A DNA stretch of 7,020 nucleotides from Actinomycetes bacterium (GCA_023387755.1 JAEWHO010000019.1:1-7020); one strand, 5' to 3'. Positions 1-6,736 are shown, counted from the first letter of the stretch. Numbers and translations are program-made. The notes: a model not told the origin generated them from the sequence alone.

Positions 1-1433
1 ATGAAACCCGTATAACTCATCAGGCCCTCATAGACGGCCCCGAGCTGGTTAATCCCCAGGTTCGCGTACGAAATAAAGCCGCGCTCCCCGCTGGAACGTT
101 TAGACAGCAGCAGGCGTTCCAGTACGCGCTGTAAGGCGAGGTTCGATAGGCCCACCTCATCGATGAGGGCGGTGGCGTTGGGGGCGAAGAGGTCCGCCTG
201 GAGCGGTTCAAAGACCAGGCCCTCCTGCGGAGCCTCGACCTCGCGCGGGCGCAGATCACCGTTGACCAGGCGGAACAGGAGATTCAGAGACTCGTACAGG
301 TGCGTGCCCTGCTGGGAACGCTGAGTTGATAGCTCAACCTGGACCAGTTCGCGCAGACGGTCCAGGCCGTAGCCGGCGTCGTATTCGCCCGCGCCCTTCG
401 GGAGCACACCCAGCTCCGGGGACGCCTCCGCGTACAGGAGGAAGAGGATGCGGTAGAGGAAACGCAGGGACTGGCGGGCCAGCGCCGGGCCGGTGACTGT
501 TGCGTGCGCTGTTCCGGCGCGGCGGGCGAGCACGTCATTCGCAATAATTTCAATCGACTCGCGGATGCCATCGCGCAAATCCTGGGACACTCCGACCGCA
601 TGCTGGCGCGACTCATCCAGCCGCTCCGACCACCAGATCGTGCCATCTGGCCCCGGCATGAGGCTGCTGCGGGAAAAGACCGCGAGCAGACGGTTCACTT
701 CCCCCATCACCGCAACGTCATTACGTTCGGCAATGAGCTGCACGTCCGCCGCCAAGTAACGCCCCTCTGGCCAGCGTTCCCGCTCCGTCAACACCAGGAA
801 AGGTCCAGCGGAGATGACGATGAAATCCGGGGTGGGGTCAGAGAGGTAGAGGTTGGAGACGACCGCGCCGACGGGCTCGGCTGGGCCGGGCGCGGCGGCG
901 CGTTCCCGCGAGGTGCCGCGCTCCGTGCCGGAGCCGCGGCCCTCGCGGGCGTCGGTGCCTACGCCGACGTCACTGCCGCTGCGCGCTTTACTGCCGAGCC
1001 GCTCGTAGTTGCCCAGCAGACGGGAGGTCGTAAAGAGGTCGTCAATCCCGCCTTCTGGCGGCGTAGCCGTCAGCCACAGAACCTGCTCGGCCAGGCGCAC
1101 GCCCGTCACCGTATAGTCCGTATGCCCCCGCTCGAAGGTCAGCTCCGTTTCCGCCTGCCCGTAGCCGCAGACCTGGCGCAGCAAAGCCGAGACGCGAGCG
1201 ACGTCGTCGGGCGTACTCCCCAGATCTGTGAGGGCCGAGCCGGTGAGGCGGGAGAATAACGCGATCAGCTCGCCGCGCAGCCCGGCAAAACGGGAGCTCG
1301 GGGAGTCATCCAGGCCCTTCCATTCGCGCACCAAGTCACGCTGCGCGGACCCGAAGGTTTTGCCCTTATCCGCCGTGAAATAGTGTTCGCTAATCCACTC
1401 TTCGACGTTAAAGAACGAGTCAAAGACGCTCAT
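1..1433 (-). CDS. drmMI: DISARM class 1 adenine-specific DNA methyltransferase DrmMI, N-terminal part (gene continues beyond position 1)
   Basis: I translated this frame by hand: 477 codons are open from ATG (1433-1431) to the window edge with no stop. Family members are large (over 1,000 residues) Eco57I/PglX-like N6-adenine methyltransferases that mark host DNA in class 1 DISARM. Visible family traits are an N-terminal stretch with WLTATPPEGGIDDLF near residue 119, a helical block LRFLYRILFLLYAEASPELG ending in PELG near residue 340, and the segment YANLGINQLGAVYEGLMSY just before the cut, which in this family precedes the catalytic domain. The SAM-binding motif and the NPPY catalytic motif would lie further on and cannot be seen, so activity is untested here. 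A strong GGAGG (1438-1442) lies 4 nt before ATG. The start overlaps the drmD stop as ATGA, implying translational coupling. Residues about 148-181 form a Gly/Arg/Glu/Thr/Ala-rich insert that looks disordered. The assignment rests on the N-terminal match and gene order; a related type IIG or PglX-like enzyme is the alternative. Confidence 0.87.
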   Translation of the reverse strand, partial: MSVFDSFFNVEEWISEHYFTADKGKTFGSAQRDLVREWKGLDDSPSSRFAGLRGELIALFSRLTGSALTDLGSTPDDVARVSALLRQVCGYGQAETELTFERGHTDYTVTGVRLAEQVLWLTATPPEGGIDDLFTTSRLLGNYERLGSKARSGSDVGVGTDAREGRGSGTERGTSRERAAAPGPAEPVGAVVSNLYLSDPTPDFIVISAGPFLVLTERERWPEGRYLAADVQLIAERNDVAVMGEVNRLLAVFSRSSLMPGPDGTIWWSERLDESRQHAVGVSQDLRDGIRESIEIIANDVLARRAGTAHATVTGPALARQSLRFLYRILFLLYAEASPELGVLPKGAGEYDAGYGLDRLRELVQVELSTQRSQQGTHLYESLNLLFRLVNGDLRPREVEAPQEGLVFEPLQADLFAPNATALIDEVGLSNLALQRVLERLLLSKRSSGERGFISYANLGINQLGAVYEGLMSYTGF

Positions 1434-4381
1434 GAATCCTCCGGCACAATCACCAGCAGCGGGCGGACCAGCTGCTGCGCGGGCTTCATCTGCGTGGCGA
1501 GCTCATGCTCCTTAGCCACCTGGTCACGGCGCTCCCGCAGCTCACTACGCTGCACCAGCGCGCCTGCCTCCTCATCCCACCGCTCGGCCCGCTCCAGCCA
1601 GCGCTCCAACGCCTGCAGCGGCGCCTGCTTAATCGTGGCCGCAACCATGCGCAAATAGTTCTCACCCGCGGTGACGGCCTGCGCGCAATCCAAGCCGGTG
1701 ACGTCCACCGGGCCCGGGTTGGACGCGCTAATCAGCTCCGCACCCACATGGCCGAGCGGGGTACAAAAACCATCAGTCACCTGCATAAAGGAGCGGGTGA
1801 TGATCTGCCCGCGCTGATTCGTGATCGTGCCCAGCAGCAGGTAGGTGGGCTGGTCGACCGGCCCGCGCACCGCCAGCACCTCGTTGTGGGACAGGGACGC
1901 GAGCGCCCGGTCCGAGGCCCAATCCAGAACCGGATGCAGCGGGCCCAGGAAGTGGGCGGCCGGCCAGTTCGTGTCCTCCTGCTGTTGCGCCGTGCGCAGC
2001 GCGCTTTCCCCGACCACCGGTGTAGTCGCCAGTTGGAGGCGTTCGGTTACCCGGCGTTCGCGCAGATAATCGCGCGGTAGGAAGGCTAGGCGGCGCGCCA
2101 GATCGGGTGGGGGAGTGAGGGAGGCGACGCCGTCAGCGACCCGCCAGTCCACCTTCTCGTGCGGGTCCCCGAAGGCTTCCGCGAGGGCTTCTTGCAGGAA
2201 GTCCAGGTCCGTTGCGAACATGCCGCCGCGCTCGCGCACGCGCGGCGCCGGGGGCGCCTGGGTGGTGACGGAGTCGATCGGGGCATCCAGGAAGTCAAAG
2301 AAGTCGAAGTCGTCCGTCGGCGGGACCGCGTCGTCGAGCGGGCGCTGCTCGGCCAGGACTTTTGCGATCGCGCGTTCTTCGGCTTCTACCGAGTTCTTGC
2401 CCATAATCGAAGCGACGTCCGGCAGGATCTTGTGGGCCGCGTGTTCCTTCTCCATAAGTTTGGTTAGGACGCGCAGGTCGCCGGAGAACTTTTCTGAGGA
2501 CGGCTGCAGCAGGAGGGTGGAAATATCGGGCGGGTTGTGTTGCCCGTACCGGTCGATGCGGCCGTTACGCTGCTCGATGCGGATCAGCGACCACGGAATA
2601 TCGAAGTGCACCAGCACGTGACACTGCGAGTGCAGGTTCACACCCTCGGAGGCGACATCGCCGGTAATGAGCACCCGCAGCGGCGAGTTACCGCGCTTGA
2701 ACTCCTCGACGATCTCTTGCTGCTCCATGTCTGTGAGGCCGCCGTGGAGCAGGCCGAAGGCCTGCGGCGGGAGTTTCAGCGCCTTTGGCAGGGTGCGCTC
2801 CAAGTACTTCAACGTGGCTATCCGCTCCGCGAAGATCACCGCGCGCGTATCGGGGGGCGCGCCTGCGGGCGCGCCCTCGGCAGCGCTCCTGTCCGTGCCT
2901 GCGCGCGCGGCAGGCGCATCGGCACTGCCCACCCCTTTTTGTTGCAGCAGCTCCACGAGGGCGTCGAGCTTGCCGCTCGGCTCGCGGGTTGCCTGCTCTG
3001 CCAACGACCGCAGCCGCTCGAGGTCCTCCCGGGACTGGGCGCTGCGCGGGGGCGCCGTCGTCGGGGTGGCGGCTCCACCATCTGCGGGGCGCGCCGTCGT
3101 CGGGGTTGCGGCTCCGCCATCTGCGGGGCGCGCCGTCGTCGCCCGTTTATTCAGTGTTGCCAGGCGGGCATCCACGGTTTCGAGCAGGGCCGCCGGGGAG
3201 GAGAGGAACGCTTTGGCGAGCGTCCAGCCGAAGAGCGGTTCGCTGCCCGTGTACAGCCAGTTGGCGGCGAGCTCGGCGGCGACCGCGTCCTCCGCGGGCG
3301 AAGGCTGGACCAGGATATTGCGCGGCTCCTGCCGTTCAGCCCACGCCGCCCCCACTTCCGCGGCGACCTCCGGGCTGTAGCGGTGCCGGCGCACGATCAG
3401 CTGCTTCGCGGCTTCCTCGTTGATCTCGCCGCTGGGGGAGACGGCGGTCGGGTCGAGCAGGCGGATGAGTTCGGCGAAGGAATCGCGGTTGCCGTTATGC
3501 GGGGTGGCGGACGCGAGGATCAGCGCGTCCGTGCGCGGGGCGAGAATGCGGGCGAGCTCGTTATTTTGGGTGCGGCGATTCATGAGGTTATGCGATTCAT
3601 CAATGACGACGGCGTCCCACCGGCGTTTGCGCAGATGCTCGCGGTAGCGCGGGGACTTCAAGGTGTCGATGGAAATGATCGCGCGCTTAAAATACGTGAA
3701 CGGGTTGCGGGTGGCCGGGATCTGCTGGCGGATCCGTTGGATGCCCTGCGAGTCCAGGCGCACAAACGGCAGGGCGAAGCGGCACCACATTTCGTGCTGC
3801 ATCTGCTCCAGAACGTGCCGGGGCGTGACAATCAGGATATTTTCGCCCCGCCCACGAGCCACCAGTTCGGACAGGATCATGCCGATCTCGAGGGTTTTGC
3901 CGAGACCCACGGCGTCGGCGATGAGGATGCGCGGGCGCACGTTGCCCGCGTCCAGCGCTTTGGCGACGGCGATGTGTTGGTAGGTGAGCCGGTTGGCGAG
4001 CATCTGCCCGGAGACCGCCAGCTCCTGCGAGGTGGTGGGCTCCGGGGTTTTACGCAGGATGGTTTCGAGGAAGAGCCGCGACTTGCGGTAGCGCGGGGAA
4101 TCGTCGGCAATAATATGGGCCTGCCGCGGGTCGACGACGGTAATGTCGTCCAGCTCGGAGTAGAAGGCTGCCTCACAATCGCGGACCAGCTCGCTGAGCC
4201 CGCGGGCGCGGATCAGCGTGCCCGACGTAGTGGCTTCCGTAGAGGTGACGAGCCAGTCCTCGTCCCGGACGCGGACAGTCGAGCCCGGGGCGACGTTTAG
4301 GGGTGCGGGGTGCGACGTCGCAGCGGTCGGTTGCGCGGTCGGTGTGGGTTCTCCTGCGGGCGCGCCGTCGATCGCCGTCAT
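1430..4381 (-). CDS. drmD: DISARM class 1 SNF2-like helicase DrmD
   Basis: The protein is 983 residues, a normal size for DrmD, the SNF2-family ATPase that defines class 1 DISARM anti-phage systems and is encoded just before drmMI. Helicase lobe 1 has a Q-motif-like LTYQH (132-136), Walker A ADAVGLGKT (155-163), the segment RIRQQIPATRNPF (216-228) and ISIDTLK (236-242) typical of DrmD, Walker B DESH (261-264) and motif III SATPHNG (291-297). Lobe 2 has HGGL (546-549), motif V ITGDVASEGVNL (572-583) and motif VI QRNGRIDRYGQ (604-614). A long family-specific C-terminal region follows. The lobes are joined by a linker with a 13-residue repeat (about 418-443) and an Ala/Pro/Gly-rich stretch (about 486-511). 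I chose ATG at 4381 because GGGAGGG lies 3 nt upstream and conserved sequence starts near residue 30. The frame stays open to 4573, but that leader has no good ribosome site. Residues 4-32 are a Pro/Thr/Ala-rich extension. The stop overlaps the drmMI start. Confidence 0.92.
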   Translation of the reverse strand: MTAIDGAPAGEPTPTAQPTAATSHPAPLNVAPGSTVRVRDEDWLVTSTEATTSGTLIRARGLSELVRDCEAAFYSELDDITVVDPRQAHIIADDSPRYRKSRLFLETILRKTPEPTTSQELAVSGQMLANRLTYQHIAVAKALDAGNVRPRILIADAVGLGKTLEIGMILSELVARGRGENILIVTPRHVLEQMQHEMWCRFALPFVRLDSQGIQRIRQQIPATRNPFTYFKRAIISIDTLKSPRYREHLRKRRWDAVVIDESHNLMNRRTQNNELARILAPRTDALILASATPHNGNRDSFAELIRLLDPTAVSPSGEINEEAAKQLIVRRHRYSPEVAAEVGAAWAERQEPRNILVQPSPAEDAVAAELAANWLYTGSEPLFGWTLAKAFLSSPAALLETVDARLATLNKRATTARPADGGAATPTTARPADGGAATPTTAPPRSAQSREDLERLRSLAEQATREPSGKLDALVELLQQKGVGSADAPAARAGTDRSAAEGAPAGAPPDTRAVIFAERIATLKYLERTLPKALKLPPQAFGLLHGGLTDMEQQEIVEEFKRGNSPLRVLITGDVASEGVNLHSQCHVLVHFDIPWSLIRIEQRNGRIDRYGQHNPPDISTLLLQPSSEKFSGDLRVLTKLMEKEHAAHKILPDVASIMGKNSVEAEERAIAKVLAEQRPLDDAVPPTDDFDFFDFLDAPIDSVTTQAPPAPRVRERGGMFATDLDFLQEALAEAFGDPHEKVDWRVADGVASLTPPPDLARRLAFLPRDYLRERRVTERLQLATTPVVGESALRTAQQQEDTNWPAAHFLGPLHPVLDWASDRALASLSHNEVLAVRGPVDQPTYLLLGTITNQRGQIITRSFMQVTDGFCTPLGHVGAELISASNPGPVDVTGLDCAQAVTAGENYLRMVAATIKQAPLQALERWLERAERWDEEAGALVQRSELRERRDQVAKEHELATQMKPAQQLVRPLLVIVPEDS
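3052..3129 (-). repeat. 39-bp in-frame tandem repeat inside drmD
   Basis: Units 3052-3090 and 3091-3129 match at 37 of 39 positions, and a further 12 bp of a third unit follows (3130-3141). The unit encodes TTARPADGGAATP. It sits in the linker between the two helicase lobes, where added or lost units would keep the frame and probably be tolerated. Confidence 0.88.
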
Positions 4382-4384
4382 AAA

Positions 4385-4391
4385 CCCTCCC
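4385..4391 (-). promoter_or_regulatory. Ribosome binding site that decides the drmD start
   Basis: The minus strand reads GGGAGGG-TTT-ATG. Spacing is short, but this is the only strong purine-rich site near any in-frame start of the helicase frame, so the start is placed at 4381 and not at the upstream ATG codons. Confidence 0.7.
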
Positions 4392-4468
4392 TGAAAGTGC
4401 CTTGCATGTTCGTGCACGTGCCGCGGCCAATCAAGCGGTTGGTGCGCGCTTTCCCCAAGGCGCGGGCT

Positions 4469-4510
4469 GTGCCGGTCTTTCAACCATAACCGTGCTGGTT
4501 CTTCAACCAT
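4469..4510. promoter_or_regulatory. Tandem pair of 19-bp operator-like repeats upstream of drmD
   Basis: Two copies, GTGCCGGTCTTTCAACCAT (4469-4487) and GTGCTGGTTCTTCAACCAT (4492-4510), match at 16 of 19 positions and lie 23 bp apart, about two helical turns. The right copy contains an inverted repeat GGTT-CTTC-AACC; the left has the same layout with one weakened arm. They lie about 88-129 bp upstream of the drmD start, where a repressor or activator would be expected to act. The regulator is unknown. Confidence 0.5.
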
Positions 4511-4672
4511 AGTAGGCGAGTACGTCAAGAACGCGGGGTGTGAGCGGCTCGACGGGGTCACCTGGTGCGGCACGGCCGCGTTCGGTGGGGGCCGCGTGCG
4601 GTGGGGTGCGGCGGGGGCACGTGCGGCGCGGCTCTGTAACTCGGCACGGGGGAGGGGTGCGGTTTTGCGAAG

Positions 4673-4691
4673 TGATAGGAAGTCTTATCGC
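4673..4691. repeat. GATAG...CTATC palindrome, copy A
   Basis: TGATAGGAAGTCTTATCGC. The core GATAGGA-AG-TCTTATC has 7-bp arms with one mismatched position (G opposite T, which would wobble-pair as RNA). It is the most degenerate of five copies and lies about 290 bp upstream of drmD. Confidence 0.7.
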
Positions 4692-4720
4692 CCGGGGAAA
4701 AGAGATGTTGTTTTGAAAAG

Positions 4721-4739
4721 CGATAGCAATCCCTATCGC
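4721..4739. repeat. GATAG...CTATC palindrome, copy B
   Basis: CGATAGCAATCCCTATCGC. The arms CGATAG/CTATCG are perfect and the centre is asymmetric. It is preceded by GTTGTTTTGAAAAG (4707-4720), a flank shared with copy E and, in reverse orientation, with copy D. Confidence 0.75.
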
Positions 4740-4805
4740 GGGGAGGGGGCGGGGTAGCGCTCGCAGGAGCGGCGCTCGCGGGGGAGAGGGTGTTGCTCCA
4801 CGGAG

Positions 4806-4824
4806 TGATAGGAACCCCTATCAG
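4806..4824. repeat. GATAG...CTATC palindrome, copy C
   Basis: TGATAGGAACCCCTATCAG with perfect 6-bp arms GATAGG/CCTATC around a 4-nt centre. The preceding bases from about 4773, including GGGGGAGAGGGTGTTG, resemble those preceding copy E, so the repeat extends well beyond the palindrome. Confidence 0.78.
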
Positions 4825-4860
4825 GGGCGAGGGGACAGAGGCGGGAGCAGCGCTCGCCGG

Positions 4861-4920
4861 TGGGGCCGAACATGTGAGCCGGTAGACGGGTGGGGCCGAA
4901 CATGTGAGCCGGTAGAGGGG
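4861..4920. repeat. Two-copy 30-bp tandem repeat
   Basis: Units 4861-4890 and 4891-4920 each begin TGGGGCCGAACATGTGAGCC and differ at only one of 30 positions (C at 4887, G at 4917). The repeat lies 34 bp beyond the DUF4411 stop codon. There are no spacers, so this is not a CRISPR array. The near identity suggests recent duplication by slippage or a repeat family of this genome. Function unknown. Confidence 0.9.
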
Positions 4921-4953
4921 AATGCTTCCTCACATACGGGAGCGTTGCTTCGC

Positions 4954-5448
4954 CTACATTTTTAGGCCGAGTTTGCGGTAGACGTCGAACGGATTCTCGC
5001 TTGGCACGCCCATTGCCCGGCAAGCAGCTGGGATGAGAATTCTTCCTTCACCACCTGGCCTGGTGGACTCGAGTGTTACGACGGTATGAGCGCGTTCCTT
5101 GCCCCGATGCATCGCGGCAGCGACCAGGAAGTAATCTGCTCTGGAGAAGAATTTATCTTTTGCCTTGGGCGTGAACCCAACGTCCGGATCGACGGCCCAA
5201 TTGGTCAGCTTACGAGCAGAGTACGGGAACTCGCTGGTCGGTTGAAGCCAAAAACTCGGAGGCAACTTTTGCGTCCACGACCGCAGCGTGTCCGATTTTT
5301 CCCTGATTTCATCGCGAACCTCTGGGATCGAGGCAACGTTCCCCTTCGCGTGCTGATCCTCGATCCACGTCCAAAAAGTCGGGGCAATGTCGAAGTGGTA
5401 GTAGTAGCGCGCCGCACCAACGAAAATGTTTGTATCGAGGAGGTACAT
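4954..5448 (-). CDS. DUF4411 family PIN-like protein, putative toxin ribonuclease
   Basis: The product is 164 residues, the usual length for DUF4411, a PIN-like domain family. PIN toxins cut RNA using a cluster of acidic residues that bind metal. Candidate catalytic residues are visible: D5 in YLLDTN, E43 and E47 in IPEVRDEI, D105 in ADYFLVAAA, and E127 in VVTLE. The aromatic stretch ARYYYHFD (13-20) followed by FWTWIED is also typical. The ATG shares its A with the stop codon of the upstream ImmA/IrrE gene (TAATG), and its ribosome site (GGGGAGGG, 5452-5459) lies inside the last codons of that gene, so the two are translationally coupled. GC over 5101-5340 is about 55%, lower than in drmD. 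The toxin role is inferred from the PIN fold and the pairing; no activity can be read from the sequence. Confidence 0.88.
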   Translation of the reverse strand: MYLLDTNIFVGAARYYYHFDIAPTFWTWIEDQHAKGNVASIPEVRDEIREKSDTLRSWTQKLPPSFWLQPTSEFPYSARKLTNWAVDPDVGFTPKAKDKFFSRADYFLVAAAMHRGKERAHTVVTLESTRPGGEGRILIPAACRAMGVPSENPFDVYRKLGLKM

Positions 5449-6626
5449 TATCCCTCCCCTAAATACTGTGCGTACTTGTCGAATGTTTCCGTGCTCTTTA
5501 TGCCGAGGAGGTCGAGGGCGTGCGTCATGGGGGTACGCAGACTCTGAGTGTCGGCAATAATTGCGCGGCTCAGGGTGTCGCCGATGCGGAGTCTCTGGGT
5601 GGCGTAGAAATTCCCACCCGAGGGGCGCTCGGGCGGGGCCAGTTCGATGAGGCGAGCGACTTCGGCGTCGTAGATTGCATCAAAGTTTTTTCGCGGCAGG
5701 TAGCCCAAGTCTTTCAATCGAATCAGTACGACGAGAGTGGAGCAGAGATATCGATCTGCGAGCGCATCGAGTTCGCCGGTGCCCAGGCGTGCCAGCGGCG
5801 TGTTGGCTGTCGCGAGGGTTGCGACGTGGGCTTTGAGGTCGCTTGCCGGGACGAGGACTTCGGCAGCTACGTCGTCGCACCACACCTCATGGGGGTGGAG
5901 ACGGCGCTCGAGGGGAGTGCCGCCCGCGCTGACGCCGGACTCGCCGCGCCAGACGTGCGCGAATTCGTGGAGCAGCGAGAAAATCTGGCCGTTAAGGGTG
6001 TCCCTTGAATTGATGAACACGAGAGGAGCGCGGCTGGAATGTAGCGTGAAACCGCGGAACTCCTCGATATCAAGCGGGCGGTGATTATTGTTGCCGACCA
6101 CAGAATTGGTCACAACCAGGCCGCCGAGCCCCTCGAAGGTTTCGATCAGATACTTGCGTGCCTCGGCTCGGGTTCTGAGCTGCTGGCGCTCGGCGACGGA
6201 GTAGTGCAACTCGTCGATAAGCCTCTTGGCTGCTGCGGCTGGGGTGAGTTGCCGCGCGCTACCCGGGAATGAGAGATGGTCGTCGTCGTCGAACTCGCTC
6301 AGGTAATCCTCGTACCAGGTTTGCCGCATCTGATTGAGGTGGATTGTGTCCAGCAGGTCAACGCTGAACGTGCTCGCGTGGCCGCGGCCGGCGCGGAAAT
6401 CCGGGATGGGGAGCTGCTCCCTGGGTGGCTCTTCAAGGAAAAGGTAACCGAAAGGGACGTGCGCGAACTTCGCGAAGGTTTTAAGTTGCGGGTAGGTGAG
6501 TTCAGGATTGGGAGTCGCCATCCACTCGGGCCACTTCTTGAACTTCTCAGCGAAGGCGTCATCGGTTTTGCCGCTGCGGTCGCGCGCCCACTGCAGCATT
6601 GGGCGCGGAATTGATACAGATACCAA
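5448..6626 (-). CDS. ImmA/IrrE family zinc metallo-endopeptidase with XRE-like N-terminal region
   Basis: From the chosen TTG start the product is 392 residues. Residues about 10-70 (MLQWARDRSGKT through GYLFLEEPP) form a degenerate helix-turn-helix-like region, followed by the linker LPIPDFRAG (72-80) typical of this architecture. The peptidase signature is LLHEFAHVW, with HEFAH at 220-224 (two zinc-binding histidines and the catalytic glutamate). E256 in CDDVAAEVLVP is the likely third zinc ligand. Relatives such as ImmA and IrrE cleave partner transcription repressors. Homologues paired with PIN-like DUF4411 proteins are treated as antitoxin or regulator of a two-gene cassette, and the DUF4411 start overlaps this stop. 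TTG (6626-6624) has GGGAG with 6-nt spacing and begins close to the conserved region (SIPRPMLQWAR). A GTG at 6692 has an even better AAGGAG with 7-nt spacing and would add 22 residues, so the start is uncertain. The frame extends to 6836 but that part is Pro/Arg-rich and implausible. Confidence 0.9.
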   Translation of the reverse strand: MVSVSIPRPMLQWARDRSGKTDDAFAEKFKKWPEWMATPNPELTYPQLKTFAKFAHVPFGYLFLEEPPREQLPIPDFRAGRGHASTFSVDLLDTIHLNQMRQTWYEDYLSEFDDDDHLSFPGSARQLTPAAAAKRLIDELHYSVAERQQLRTRAEARKYLIETFEGLGGLVVTNSVVGNNNHRPLDIEEFRGFTLHSSRAPLVFINSRDTLNGQIFSLLHEFAHVWRGESGVSAGGTPLERRLHPHEVWCDDVAAEVLVPASDLKAHVATLATANTPLARLGTGELDALADRYLCSTLVVLIRLKDLGYLPRKNFDAIYDAEVARLIELAPPERPSGGNFYATQRLRIGDTLSRAIIADTQSLRTPMTHALDLLGIKSTETFDKYAQYLGEG

Positions 6627-6699
6627 AGTCCGCTCCCTTCCTCGCGTGCTGCCTAATGGCCACAGAATACTCCCAGAATACGTGCTGTTCACGAGGATT

Positions 6700-6705
6700 C
6701 TCCTT
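6700..6705 (-). promoter_or_regulatory. Strong Shine-Dalgarno for an alternative upstream GTG start of the ImmA/IrrE gene
   Basis: The minus strand reads AAGGAG-AATCCTC-GTG, with GTG at 6692-6690 in frame with the peptidase gene. By ribosome site strength this is the best start in the region; by the position of conserved sequence the TTG at 6626 is better. The longer product would begin MNSTYSGSILWPLG. Confidence 0.5.
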
Positions 6706-6713
6706 TCTATGGA

Positions 6714-6736
6714 GGGGGTTGGGGGCGGGTGCGGGG
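6714..6736 (+). other. G-quadruplex motif upstream of the ImmA/IrrE gene
   Basis: Four G-runs on the plus strand (6714-6718, 6721-6725, 6727-6729, 6733-6736) are separated by loops of 2, 1 and 3 nt, satisfying the G3+N1-7 rule. They lie just upstream of the candidate ribosome site, on the template strand for the minus-strand gene. Whether it folds is unknown. Confidence 0.55.

Larger units (their letters stand above)
4382..4953. other. Intergenic region between DUF4411 gene and drmD: repeats and likely control sites, no gene
   Basis: No credible coding frame is present. Short open frames here are made of repeats and G-rich sequence. From right to left the gap holds a 30-bp tandem repeat (4861-4920), three copies of the GATAG...CTATC palindrome (4806-4824, 4721-4739, 4673-4691), a G-rich stretch, and a tandem operator-like pair (4469-4510) followed by the drmD ribosome site. 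The length and the amount of dyad structure suggest that drmD has its own promoter and is not simply read through from the DUF4411 gene. No convincing -35/-10 pair and no hairpin with a T-run was found. Confidence 0.7.

Noticed and set aside
504..1259. Plus-strand open frame of 251 codons opposite drmMI
   Set aside because: The opposite strand carries the conserved DrmMI sequence; this frame shows no domain or ribosome site of note.
2537..4300. Long plus-strand open frame (587 codons) opposite drmD
   Set aside because: It is fully antisense to a helicase with clear motifs. Its translation is Arg/Gly/Ala-rich without recognisable domains, as expected for a shadow frame in GC-rich DNA.
4509..4528. 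TTGACG (minus, 4523-4528) and TACTAT (minus, 4509-4514) as a sigma-70 promoter for drmD
   Set aside because: The spacer is only 8 nt, far below the 16-18 nt needed. Either half could belong to another promoter, but no partner was found.
4382..4573. Upstream extension of the drmD frame
   Set aside because: Its ATG codons lack ribosome sites, and it would translate the operator-like tandem repeats. The ATG at 4381 has a GGGAGGG site.
4673..4824. Palindromes A-C as intrinsic terminators of the DUF4411 gene
   Set aside because: Stems are only 6-7 bp and no T-run follows on the minus strand. The same element also occurs upstream of the peptidase gene, which argues against a pure terminator role.
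4861..4920. Possible CRISPR remnant
   Set aside because: The two units are directly adjacent with no spacer between them, and no cas gene is present.
4733..5023. Minus-strand frame of 96 codons reading through the tandem repeat
   Set aside because: It overlaps the end of the DUF4411 gene in another frame, and much of it is translated repeat and G/C-rich sequence.
5086..5547. Plus-strand open frame of 153 codons across the DUF4411 gene
   Set aside because: Antisense shadow of a recognised family; it also crosses the gene junction.
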